Shown piece after piece: positions 8,534 to 16,299 of a DNA stretch of 64,000 bases. Numbering within the stretch: position 1 is the first letter of the stretch; the number at the start of each line of letters is the position of its first letter. The position numbers were made by a program, and so were the translations under genes. The DNA is from SXOA01 sp046153945 (lineage in GTDB: Bacteria > Planctomycetota > Planctomycetia > Pirellulales > Pirellulaceae). The stretch lies in assembly GCA_046153945.1 (NCBI GenBank), contig JBJXFF010000136.1:1-64000 (forward strand), read 5' to 3'. The notes beneath the pieces are model-generated. The model had not been told where the DNA came from. It worked only from the letters and a program-made list of their open reading frames with translations, and made no database searches.

Positions 8534-9250
8534 ATGTCTCCTATGGAATCTCCAGCCCTTTCCCTCGACATCCTGGTCATCGCCCCGCATCCCGACGACG
8601 CCGAGCTCGGCATGGCGGGGGCCATTTTGAAGTTCAAGGAAGAGGGGCGGAAGGTCGGCGTGCTCGACCTGACCAGCGGAGAGCCGACGCCGCATGGAAC
8701 GCTGGAAATTCGGGCCAAGGAAACCGCGGCGGCGACGGAGATACTCGGGCTGGACTGGCGGGAGAATCTGGGGCTCCCCAACCGGAGCCTGGAGCCGACG
8801 CTGGAAGCCCGGCACAAGCTGGCGGCAGTCTTTCGGCGGGTCCGGCCGCTTTGGCTCTTCGCCCCGTACTGGGTCGATGCCCATCCCGACCACGTCGCCG
8901 CCACGCAGCTCATCGAGGCCGCCCGGTTCTGGTCGAAGCTGACCAAAAGCGACATCCCCGGCGAGCCGTGGCACCCGCGGCGAATCTTCAACTACTACTG
9001 CGTCCATCTCAAGCAAGCCGCCCAGCCCGCCTTCATCCTGGACATCACCCCCTTCTGGGACCGCAAACTGGCCGCCATCTCCTGCTACCAAAGCCAATTC
9101 GTCGCCGGGAAGCCGCCCACCCCGCCCACCTTCCTCGACCAACTCCGCGACGAAGCCGCCTACTGGGGCAAATGCATCGGCACCCCGTACGGCGAGCCCT
9201 TCGCCTGCCGCGAGCCAATCGGGATGACGAGCCTGGGGGGATTGGTGTAG
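8534..9250 (+). CDS. PIG-L deacetylase, BshB1-like
   Basis: A protein of about 238 residues of the LmbE/PIG-L zinc deacetylase family. The metal motif AHPDDAE appears as APHPDDAELGM near the N-terminus, and the second ligand region is DAHPDHVAA. The ends match BshB1 closely (LDLTSGEPTPHGTLEIRA near the start; AAYWGKCIGTPYGEPF near the end), which removes the acetyl group from GlcNAc-malate in bacillithiol synthesis. The starts at 8534 and 8543 are both possible; the upstream extension to 8480 looks non-coding. No other bacillithiol gene is in the window. Confidence 0.82.
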   Translation: MSPMESPALSLDILVIAPHPDDAELGMAGAILKFKEEGRKVGVLDLTSGEPTPHGTLEIRAKETAAATEILGLDWRENLGLPNRSLEPTLEARHKLAAVFRRVRPLWLFAPYWVDAHPDHVAATQLIEAARFWSKLTKSDIPGEPWHPRRIFNYYCVHLKQAAQPAFILDITPFWDRKLAAISCYQSQFVAGKPPTPPTFLDQLRDEAAYWGKCIGTPYGEPFACREPIGMTSLGGLV

Positions 9251-9595
9251 GCCGCGACGAGATTGCGCAGATTCAAATCTTGCCGCGCCCATGCTCGACT
9301 TTAAGCCGTCCGGCCAAACGTAGAGCGGCCATTCCTTTGTGGCGATTAGACTTACGTCGCCGAAGGATTCTCAACTTTTCCTCTTGAATTCTAAAAATGC
9401 CATATTCATAATGGCACATTGCAGTCTACGCATGTTTCCCAAATTAACTATGCGGGCAGCATGAAAAGACAGGAATGAATTGCATTTCCCTGCGTTGTCA
9501 CAGTGATTGAGGATCTGCACGCTAAAAACTCCCAGGGAGTCTTGATGCGGTAACTTTCCGCCATTTTCTACACAACTTGCTCAAGGCGACTCCCC
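9251..9595. other. Intergenic region before the oxoamine synthase
   Basis: This 345-base gap has no convincing gene. It becomes A/T-rich after about 9360. It holds a small hairpin TGCCAT-N7-ATGGCA at 9398-9416 and the near-palindrome ACTCCCAGGGAGT at about 9529. Either could be an operator or leader structure for the gene at 9596; I cannot tell. Confidence 0.4.
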
Positions 9596-10903
9596 ATGCG
9601 GGCCAATGCCGATTTACTGCGTTTTCCGTCGGCGGACCTCGCCGAACCATCGAGTAACGGGACGAACGGACATAGTCATGGTTGCATGGACGAGCTCTGC
9701 AATCGCATGCGCAATGACAAGTTCATTCGCTTGGGGCTCGAGTTTCTGGAGCGCATCGGCTACGCGGACATGAAGGACCTGACGCTAACAAGCGTGATTA
9801 ATCAGCGGCACTGCGTGATTGAAGAAAGAGAAGTCGTCAACTTTGGCTCGGCAGGTTTTCTGGGGCTCGATTTTCACTCTCGACTCCGCGACGCCATCAC
9901 TGACAGCATCAATGAGTGGGGAACCCATCAGTCCTGTTCGCGGATTTTTTACAGCACAGGGATCTATCAACGGATCGAAAGCCGGCTGGCAAGCTGGTTG
10001 GATGTCGAAGACACCTTGGTATTTCCCAGTGTTTCGCTGTGTCACTCGGGGGTCATTCCAGCCTTGGCCGGCCGTGGCGATGTCCTGGTCGTGGACCGAA
10101 CTTCCCACAACAGCATTTGGATGGCGTGCAAAATTGCGTCGGCCAACGGTGCGGAGTTGAGGTCGTTTGACGCGTCCAACCCGAAATCGCTCGACGGTCT
10201 GTGCCAGCGCGACAAGCGCAATGGCTGCCTGGTCTTGGTCGACGGAGTCTACAGCATGTCGGGCGAGATTCCCCAGCTGGCCGAACTCTACGAGGCGGCC
10301 AAGCGGAACGGCGCTGTCCTCTATGTCGACGATGCACACGGCACGGGAGTCGTTGGACCCGGCGGCCGCGGTTCGACGATGCAAGCCCTGGGCACTTTGC
10401 GCGATGTTCTGCATGTCGGCTCTCTGTCCAAAGGCTTCTCGACCATGGGTGCCTACATAACCTGCCCGTCCGCTCTGAAAATGATGGTGAAAATGAAAGC
10501 AGGGACGTACATCTTCAGCGGACCGATTCCGGCACCCTATTTGGCAGCCATCGATGCAGTGCTCGACCTCATCGAAACCGACGAGTTTGAAGAAATACGG
10601 CGGCGTTTGCACCAACGAATTCGCCAAATGACAGATGGGCTCGACCAACTCGACTTGTCCTATCGTGGAGGTGTCGGACCAATCATTTCGATTCTCGTCG
10701 GCGAAATTGAACAAACCCTGAAGACAGGGGTACGGCTCTTTGAGAAGGGCTATTACGTGCAATCGGTTACTTACCCCGCGGTCCCCATCAACGGCGGTAT
10801 TTTGCGGGTTCAGATCAACGCCAACCATACGCCGGAAGCCATCGACGGGCTGCTGCGGGCAATCGGCGAAGTCAGAGACGAGTTGACGTTCGCGAAGGCG
10901 TAG
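9596..10903 (+). CDS. Alpha-oxoamine synthase (serine palmitoyltransferase/KBL-like)
   Basis: A 435-residue PLP-dependent fold-type I enzyme. Visible residues: the Schiff-base lysine K279 in VGSLSKGFSTMG, the cofactor-binding DDAHGTG at 245-251, and the ring-stacking His171 in DRTSHNSIW. Members condense an amino acid with an acyl-CoA/ACP: serine palmitoyltransferase, KBL, BioF, HemA, CqsA. The long N-terminal extension (about 60 residues) and the lack of a biotin or haem context favour a lipid or signal role. The following gene is a ceramide-glucosyltransferase-like GT, which points to a sphingolipid-like product. The stop codon lies inside the left target repeat of the MITE at 10896-11003. 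Confidence 0.82.
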   Translation: MRANADLLRFPSADLAEPSSNGTNGHSHGCMDELCNRMRNDKFIRLGLEFLERIGYADMKDLTLTSVINQRHCVIEEREVVNFGSAGFLGLDFHSRLRDAITDSINEWGTHQSCSRIFYSTGIYQRIESRLASWLDVEDTLVFPSVSLCHSGVIPALAGRGDVLVVDRTSHNSIWMACKIASANGAELRSFDASNPKSLDGLCQRDKRNGCLVLVDGVYSMSGEIPQLAELYEAAKRNGAVLYVDDAHGTGVVGPGGRGSTMQALGTLRDVLHVGSLSKGFSTMGAYITCPSALKMMVKMKAGTYIFSGPIPAPYLAAIDAVLDLIETDEFEEIRRRLHQRIRQMTDGLDQLDLSYRGGVGPIISILVGEIEQTLKTGVRLFEKGYYVQSVTYPAVPINGGILRVQINANHTPEAIDGLLRAIGEVRDELTFAKA

Positions 10904-11003
10904 TCCGTTGAAAAAGGGGTCAGGCACGTCGCCACGCCTTCTTTTCGTTGGCGGAATCGCATCAAGGCTCCGAGCCAGACCCCTTTTTCAACAGGCTTAG
11001 TCC
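10896..11003. mobile_element. 86-bp palindromic MITE with 11-bp target duplication
   Basis: The core 10907-10992 has 27-base terminal inverted repeats (10907-10933 and 10966-10992) whose outer 15 bases are perfect (GTTGAAAAAGGGGTC / GACCCCTTTTTCAAC) and which match at 23 of 27 overall. It is flanked exactly by AGGCGTAGTCC (10896-10906) and AGGCTTAGTCC (10993-11003), an 11-base direct repeat with one mismatch. This is the structure of an inserted miniature element. No transposase with such ends is in the window. Confidence 0.78.
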
Positions 11004-11005
11004 AG

Positions 11006-12253
11006 ATGATTGCGCTGATCTCATTCTGGTCCGCCTCGCTGCTTGTCTCCGCCTGGGTCTTGCTGCTGAGCGTGCGGTATGCAAGGCTCATTCGCCACCG
11101 CCGCGACAACGACAACGCCCCCCTGTATCAACCGCGCGCACGAATCGTGCTGTGCGTGCGCGGCGCTGATCCCTTCTTAGCGCGTTGCATTGCGTGTCTG
11201 CTCGATCAGGACTATCCGAACTTCGATGTGCGGGTGGTGGTGGACCGGGCCGAAGACCCCGCCTGGCCAGTCGTCGCCGAGGCGCTGCGCAATGCTCCCG
11301 TGCCGGCCCGCATGGAGGCTTTGTCCACGCGGTCCAAGCACCGTTCGCTCAAGGTGACCTCCCTGTTGCAAGGCATCGCCGATCTCGATGAATCCTACGA
11401 AGTGGTGGCCATTGCCGACGCGGACGTGATTGCCAATCGCCATTGGCTGCGCGATCTCGTGCAGCCGTTGCAAATTCAGGATGTCGGCGTGACCACCGGC
11501 GTTCGTTGGTACATTCCGGAAAGTTCCGAGTGGGGGACGCTGATCCGCTATATGTGGAACTGCGGCGCGGAGATGCGCCGATCCTGGTTTGGACTGGCCT
11601 GGGGAGGTTCAATGGCCATTCGCCGAGACGTCTTTGAAGCAGCTCGCCAGGGCCGATTTTGGGAGCAATCGTTCGGCGAAGATGTCCCGCTGGCAATTCT
11701 GCTGCGCGAACGCGGGCATCGGATGGAAATCGTACCGGAAGTGATTGCCGATTCCCGTGAGTCCATCGGGTTAATGTCTTGCATCGGCTTCATCTCGCGA
11801 CAGCTTAAAGTCGTGTGGCTATATCATCCCTATCGCTATGCCATCGCGCTCGAAACGTATGGGATGGCAGCCGTGAGTGCGTGGGGTGCGGCCTACCTGG
11901 CGAGCGCGGCATGGCAGGGGGACAAAGCCACATTCTGGTCCGTTTTCGGGGCACTCGTCACGCTGGGAGTGAGTTTCCTCGTGGCTCACTTCTGGGCGGA
12001 GATTCATGTCTTTCAAATTGTGACCAGTCGCGGGGGGAGTGTCTGGTCCCCCGTGGGAGCGTGGATCGGCTGCTTCCTTGCAGCGCCCGTCGTGCCGCTG
12101 GTAAATGCCTATGCGCTCTTGCAAGCCCAACTGGGACGGCGAGTGACATGGCGGGGGATCGTTTACCGCATCCACAATCGCTGGTCGATCGAAATCGAGA
12201 CCGACACGCCGTATGTCACGAACGTGCAGGGGAATGGCAAACTCTCGGCTTAA
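11006..12253 (+). CDS. Membrane glycosyltransferase, ceramide-glucosyltransferase-like (GT2/GT21)
   Basis: A 415-residue protein with an N-terminal membrane anchor, a GT-A catalytic domain and about four C-terminal helices. Motifs in order: nucleotide-binding ARIVLCVRGADP, the metal motif ADADV at about 145-149, GGSMAIRRDVF, the catalytic FGEDVPLA, and RQLKVVW in the place of the (Q/R)xxRW motif of processive and ceramide-type GTs. The layout fits GT21-like enzymes that glycosylate ceramide or a similar lipid. Its start would lie only 5 bases after the oxoamine synthase stop if the MITE were removed, so the two genes were probably one operon. Confidence 0.8.
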   Translation: MIALISFWSASLLVSAWVLLLSVRYARLIRHRRDNDNAPLYQPRARIVLCVRGADPFLARCIACLLDQDYPNFDVRVVVDRAEDPAWPVVAEALRNAPVPARMEALSTRSKHRSLKVTSLLQGIADLDESYEVVAIADADVIANRHWLRDLVQPLQIQDVGVTTGVRWYIPESSEWGTLIRYMWNCGAEMRRSWFGLAWGGSMAIRRDVFEAARQGRFWEQSFGEDVPLAILLRERGHRMEIVPEVIADSRESIGLMSCIGFISRQLKVVWLYHPYRYAIALETYGMAAVSAWGAAYLASAAWQGDKATFWSVFGALVTLGVSFLVAHFWAEIHVFQIVTSRGGSVWSPVGAWIGCFLAAPVVPLVNAYALLQAQLGRRVTWRGIVYRIHNRWSIEIETDTPYVTNVQGNGKLSA

Positions 12254-12322
12254 GTATCGCCATCAAGAATCGGCACTCTCGAAGGTTCCAGTCTGCGCCA
12301 TTGCCAGGTTATTGAGGGCGAA

Positions 12323-12365
12323 GTCACGCAAATGCGCAGGCAGGCCATCAAAAACGAAAGCCGAT
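12323..12365. repeat. 43-bp direct repeat, copy 1
   Basis: Matches 14139-14181 at 42 of 43 bases in the same orientation. It lies just after the stop of the acyltransferase-ankyrin gene. The other copy overlaps the 3' end of the small membrane-protein gene at 14164-14412. The pair brackets the acyltransferase gene exactly. Confidence 0.85.
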
Positions 12366-12371
12366 ACAGCT

Positions 12372-14072
12372 TTACGTGACGATTGCGGGCGCATCAGATG
12401 GTGCAGGCCGAGCGCGCGGCCCGTTCAGGAATCGTCCCACCCAGGTGTAGCGCACCAGGGTTTGGTAGGTCCACAACAGGAAAGAGGTCACCACCGTGAC
12501 GATGAGCAAGAACTTGACAAGAGCCGGGATCGGCCAGTCCTTCACCACGAGCTGGGCCGCGATGATCAGCGGCAGATGGGCGAGGTAGAGCCAATAGGCG
12601 GAGTCGGAGAGGTATCGCATGGTGGCGTTTTCGGCGGGGCAAAAGCGCTGGAAGAGGCCCATCAGGCCGAAGGTGATGAACCAGGGGTAGGCGGCCTGCA
12701 CGAAGACCATGAGCACTCGGCGCGCGAGAGGCGAAATCGTGAAGCCCGCGGGGCCGGACCATCCGCCGAGGAGGGCCAGGGCGAGAGGCAGGATCACGAG
12801 GAGCCCGATCGCGAGCGGCAGCCACCAGCGCCAGCCGATCCGAGCGGATCCGTCGTCGAACTTGAAGGAGAGCGTGCCGAAGCCGAAGAAGATCGCGTAG
12901 TACGCGAACACGTGCGGGATGGGGAGGAGACCGGTCGAGGTGTCGGGCCCGAAGATCGGCGTGGCGCCGCCGTCCCCCATGAACCACTGGGGGATCATCG
13001 TCAGCGGGATCAGCCAGAGGTAGTGGGCCGGCGAGAGGACCAGCCAGGTGGGGAGGCGCAGCCCGCTGACAAAAACACCGCGCAGAGAGGGGAGGCGTGA
13101 GCCAATCGCCGAGACGGCCGCGTATCCCAGGACCAGCCACCAGAGGAACCACAGGAACCAGAGGTGGCTGAAGAGGGGCAACTGCATGAGGATGTCCGCC
13201 AGGCCGGGCTGCCTCCTCGCGGTCGCTCCGTGGTGGCGCAGGGATTCGGCGATCGCGGCCTTGCGGCGGCCCAGGTCGTTCTCGTCGAGGTCGAGCTGGA
13301 GCAAGGATGCGAAGTAGCGTGTCGTCCCCTCGTCGAGGATCGCCGTATCGAGGGGCTTGCTGCCGTCCTTGTTCGCCACGTTGAGATTCGCGCCGCTTTG
13401 GATGAGCACCTCGACAGCTTTCTCATGGCCCAGGAAAGCCGCCGCATGGAGGGCCGTCCCGCCGTCCCGGCCCACGGCGTTCACATCAGCGCCTCGTCGG
13501 ATGAGCAACTCGATGGCCTCTGCCTGACCGGTGACCGCTGCCCACTGCAACGGCGAGCCGCCGCGCTCGGGGTCGATGGCGTCCACCGCCACACCGCTAT
13601 TCAAGTGCCGCTCCATGGCGTCCAGATCACCGGCTTGCGCGGCCGCCCAGATCGTCGACGCTTTTGACGCCTTCGGTGCCGGCGCAGCGCCGCTGGCTTT
13701 CTGGGGGGTGGAGGTTATGGCGAGGGTGGAGATCACCATCATGAGCGGGACGATCGTGAACAGCCCCACGATCAGCGGGAGGAACACCCGGAGGAATCGG
13801 TGCTTGATGAGCGCGCCGCGGCCTCGCCGGTGGAGCAGCATCGCGCTGAAATAGCCGCTGATCACGAAGAACAACGGCATCCGAAAACCGTGGATGGCCG
13901 AGAAGACGATCCCGAAAATGTCATTCTGCCGAGTATCCGTGACCATCCAGTAGGACGGGAAGAACGAGAGGGAAGCGTGCAAGACGATCCCCAGCAGCAT
14001 GGCACCGGCCCGCAGGGCGTCCAGGTCGGATCGTCGGGCCAAGGCAGGGTTTTCGGTGCTCATGGAAGACAT
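12372..14072 (-). CDS. Acyltransferase-3-like membrane protein with inserted ankyrin repeats
   Basis: About 566 residues. The N-terminal part (about residues 10-125) and the C-terminal part (from about 290) form a multi-helix acyltransferase-3 (OafA/OpgC-like) membrane domain: LDALRAGAMLLGIVLHASLSF, then FFVISGYFSA, then SDSAYWLYLAHLPLI near the end. Between them is a soluble insert of about 150 residues with ankyrin repeats (WAAAQAGDLDAMERHL, SPLQWAAVTGQAEAIELLI, ALHAAAFLGHEKAVEVLI). The family moves acyl groups across the membrane to sugars or glycans. The start was placed at MSSMSTENP because the upstream frame looks non-coding; 14063 is an alternative. Confidence 0.78.
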   Translation of the reverse strand: MSSMSTENPALARRSDLDALRAGAMLLGIVLHASLSFFPSYWMVTDTRQNDIFGIVFSAIHGFRMPLFFVISGYFSAMLLHRRGRGALIKHRFLRVFLPLIVGLFTIVPLMMVISTLAITSTPQKASGAAPAPKASKASTIWAAAQAGDLDAMERHLNSGVAVDAIDPERGGSPLQWAAVTGQAEAIELLIRRGADVNAVGRDGGTALHAAAFLGHEKAVEVLIQSGANLNVANKDGSKPLDTAILDEGTTRYFASLLQLDLDENDLGRRKAAIAESLRHHGATARRQPGLADILMQLPLFSHLWFLWFLWWLVLGYAAVSAIGSRLPSLRGVFVSGLRLPTWLVLSPAHYLWLIPLTMIPQWFMGDGGATPIFGPDTSTGLLPIPHVFAYYAIFFGFGTLSFKFDDGSARIGWRWWLPLAIGLLVILPLALALLGGWSGPAGFTISPLARRVLMVFVQAAYPWFITFGLMGLFQRFCPAENATMRYLSDSAYWLYLAHLPLIIAAQLVVKDWPIPALVKFLLIVTVVTSFLLWTYQTLVRYTWVGRFLNGPRARPAPSDAPAIVT

Positions 14073-14138
14073 TCGTCCGACTGCGCTCGATATTGGCCCG
14101 GACCTTAAACGGTGCGGCGGGGCCGGTACGGGTACGAT

Positions 14139-14181
14139 GTCACGCAAATGCACAGGCAGGCCATCAAAAACGAAAGCCGAT
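14139..14181. repeat. 43-bp direct repeat, copy 2
   Basis: The second copy of the 12323-12365 repeat, one mismatch. Its right 18 bases (14164-14181) are the last five codons and stop (IGFRF*) of the minus-strand gene at 14164-14412. The left 25 bases are non-coding. Confidence 0.85.
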
Positions 14182-14412
14182 CAGGTTCCAGTAGAACATG
14201 AACGGAACAAACAGGACCAGGCACAGAACATCGAGTGAGAAGAGGATTCTGCTCGCTCCCGCTCGGTCATGGTCGCGGCGAGTCCTGGTCAGCACGATCA
14301 GCAGAGCGACAGTTGCGAGCGCGGAAACGGTCCCCAGTAGCGGAAGGAACAGCAAGATAGTAGGGCAACTCGGGTGCATTTGGTCGAGCACCAACAGCGC
14401 TGAAAATCGCAT
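14164..14412 (-). CDS. Small two-helix membrane protein coupled to lepB
   Basis: An 82-residue protein with two hydrophobic segments (TILLFLPLLGTVSALATVAL and LFSLDVLCLVLFVPFMFYW). The ATG directly abuts the TAG of lepB, so translation is probably coupled. I do not recognise the family. Its last codons are shared with the 43-bp direct repeat. Confidence 0.6.
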   Translation of the reverse strand: MRFSALLVLDQMHPSCPTILLFLPLLGTVSALATVALLIVLTRTRRDHDRAGASRILFSLDVLCLVLFVPFMFYWNLIGFRF

Positions 14413-15327
14413 CTATTCGGTCAGGACGCCGAATCGGGTCCAGGTCGCGGCTGGCCAGTACCTGTACTGCACGTCGCCGAGTACGTCGCCAAGGGCCACG
14501 AAGCCCATCGTGCGACTGTCTCGCGAGTTGTTCCGGTTGTCGCCCAGCACGAAGCACGCCCCGCTGGGCACCTTTACCTGGGGATAGTCCGGTAACGGCT
14601 TCGTGTCGGCGGCGAAGAGAATTCGATAGCGGCGGCTGGAGTTGGTCTCCACGAAAACTTCGCCCTTGACCTCTTGCGCTGCGGCCCCGAGGCTCGCCCG
14701 CGGCACCGGCTCGCGCGGGAACTTCTGCCCGTTGACGAACACCTCGTTGTCCTTCACCTCGACGGTATCGCCGGGCAGCGCGATGACACGCTTGACCCAG
14801 TTCACCCCCTCCGACGGCACGCGAAACACCACCTCGTCGCCACGGCGCACAAATCGCCTCTGGTAAGTCGTCTTGTTAACCAGAATCCGATCACCGGGGA
14901 GCAACGTCGGCACCTCGCTGGACGTCGGAATCGCAAAGGCCTCGAAGACGTTGCTGCGGATGAAGTACAGTCCGCCCGATGAGTACGTCAGTCCTACCAG
15001 GATGAACAGAGCGTAGACCAGCGGATGGTTGTAGTCCATTGACTGGAAGAGATCACTGTCGCGGCGGGCAAGGCGGAAGGCGTCCACGACCGCAAAGACA
15101 TAGACCCCCAGCACCGTCAGCAGCGCGAGGATCAGGCCGACCAGAACAATGGTCGCCGGTGGCAATAAGGCGGCCACCACGATCGCCGGCGCGAACAGTA
15201 GCGAGCCGAGGAACATCACCAAGCCGCGGACGATACGGCCGCAGTAAATCTGGCCGAGTCCGGTGGCGGCGAGCGATAGAATCACGGCGATCAGCGGACT
15301 GCGGGGGGAAGAGTTAGGGGTGCTCAA
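14413..15327 (-). CDS. lepB: Signal peptidase I
   Basis: A 304-residue membrane protease. The N-terminal about 110 residues are an extra multi-helix domain (GLGQIYCGRIVRG, then hydrophobic runs). The catalytic part follows: box B IPTSSEVPTLLPGD with the nucleophile as the second Ser of the pair, the general-base Lys in VNWVKRVIALPGD, and box E GDNRNNSRDSR. It cleaves Sec signal peptides on the outer face of the cytoplasmic membrane. It lies in an operon after an ECF sigma factor and a small membrane protein. The extra N-terminal helices and this context suggest a specialised copy. Confidence 0.92.
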   Translation of the reverse strand: MSTPNSSPRSPLIAVILSLAATGLGQIYCGRIVRGLVMFLGSLLFAPAIVVAALLPPATIVLVGLILALLTVLGVYVFAVVDAFRLARRDSDLFQSMDYNHPLVYALFILVGLTYSSGGLYFIRSNVFEAFAIPTSSEVPTLLPGDRILVNKTTYQRRFVRRGDEVVFRVPSEGVNWVKRVIALPGDTVEVKDNEVFVNGQKFPREPVPRASLGAAAQEVKGEVFVETNSSRRYRILFAADTKPLPDYPQVKVPSGACFVLGDNRNNSRDSRTMGFVALGDVLGDVQYRYWPAATWTRFGVLTE

Positions 15328-15350
15328 TTGAAATCCTTACATTACGGAGT

Positions 15351-15581
15351 TCACTGGACGAAAAAGACGGCAACAACGGCCGCCATGCGATACAGGCAAG
15401 CGAGGCTCGCCAGTACGCAGGCGGCGACGCGCACGGCGGGTGACGACAGCAGCCGGACCCCGACGCCCTTCGAGGAGGGCAGCGGTTCGCGGCGGACAGC
15501 GTCCATGACGCGGTCGGCGAAGTCAGCGGGCGCCTCGGCATTAGCCCGTTGGATCCACAGATCGTAAAGTTCGTCGTTCAT
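15351..15581 (-). CDS. Small membrane protein after ECF sigma (possible anti-sigma)
   Basis: A 76-residue protein overlapping the sigma-factor stop by 4 bases. The N-terminal part (ELYDLWIQRANAEAPADFADRVMDAV) is the short helix seen in membrane anti-sigma factors of planctomycetes, and the end is one transmembrane helix (VAACVLASLACLYRMAAVVA). There is no zinc-binding HxxxCxxC motif. The position and layout suggest a minimal regulator of the sigma factor; this is inference. Confidence 0.6.
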   Translation of the reverse strand: MNDELYDLWIQRANAEAPADFADRVMDAVRREPLPSSKGVGVRLLSSPAVRVAACVLASLACLYRMAAVVAVFFVQ

Positions 15582-16120
15582 GAGTGCGGCTCTGCTAAGT
15601 GGCGGAGGAGACAGCGAAGTTTCTCACGGGCCCTGGCGATTCGCGACTTCACGGTGCCCACGCCGACCCCCTCGATCCGACCGACCTCCTCGTAGGAAAG
15701 GCCTTGCAGCTGCGAGAGAACGAAGGCAGAACGCTGCTCGAACGGCAGGGCATCCAGGGCCGCGTCGAGCTGGCGAAATAATTCCGCTTCCGAAGCCTCC
15801 CGCTCTGGCGAGCGTAGATCGACGGACTCGGGCAGTTCGACGCCCGCGACCGGCTGCCGGCGGGCGAGCTCGTTGCGACAGCGGTTGCGGGCGATGGTGA
15901 ACAGCCATGTCGAGAACGCCGACCGCTTTGGGTCAAACGATGCGAGGCAGCGGAACGCGGCCAGGAACACCTCCTGCGCGACTCCCTCGTGGTCGGTGTG
16001 GGGCGGCGTCAGGTTGCGGACCAGTGTCAAAATCGGGCGCTGGTAGCGCTCCAAGAGGCTTCGGAACGACTCGACGTCGTCCGCCAGTACCCGTCGGATC
16101 GCATCGAGGTCATCGTTCAT
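15578..16120 (-). CDS. ECF-type RNA polymerase sigma factor
   Basis: A 180-residue sigma factor. Region 2 is at about residues 15-85 (SLLERYQRPILTLVRNL, then AQEVFLAAFRCLASFD, then FSTWLFTIARNRCRNELAR). Region 4 is at about 110-175 (ALDALPFEQRSAFVLSQLQG, then LSYEEVGRIEGVGVGTVKSR). No region 3, so it is extracytoplasmic-function type. It heads an operon: small membrane protein (4-base overlap), lepB, second membrane protein. The operon content points to control of protein export or envelope state. Confidence 0.92.
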   Translation of the reverse strand: MNDDLDAIRRVLADDVESFRSLLERYQRPILTLVRNLTPPHTDHEGVAQEVFLAAFRCLASFDPKRSAFSTWLFTIARNRCRNELARRQPVAGVELPESVDLRSPEREASEAELFRQLDAALDALPFEQRSAFVLSQLQGLSYEEVGRIEGVGVGTVKSRIARAREKLRCLLRHLAEPHS

Positions 16121-16299
16121 GGCGCCCTGTCTTGCTGCACTGAACCCGCTGAGAGGTTATACAGCCGGGCCCGAAAAAAGTTCCCCGGGCTTCGACGGCC
16201 CGCAAAACCTCCACCAATGCTTAACCACACGGTCGTAGGGGGTTACATCGCGCGCCGGCATTGAAAACCATGACCGATTGGGCCTGGATTATTGATCGA

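Noticed and set aside
9251..9595. tRNA-like gene in the gap before the oxoamine synthase
   Set aside because: A short TTCAAATC-like string resembles a T-loop, but no acceptor stem or anticodon arm can be formed.
12213..13100. 295-residue plus-strand frame opposite the acyltransferase
   Set aside because: It is the antisense of a clearly coding membrane protein; the peptide is rich in Arg, Glu and Gly as expected for a shadow of hydrophobic codons.
12323..14181. Integron cassette (attC) reading of the 43-bp repeats
   Set aside because: The repeats lack the RYYYAAC/GTTRRRY core sites and the imperfect palindrome of attC sites.
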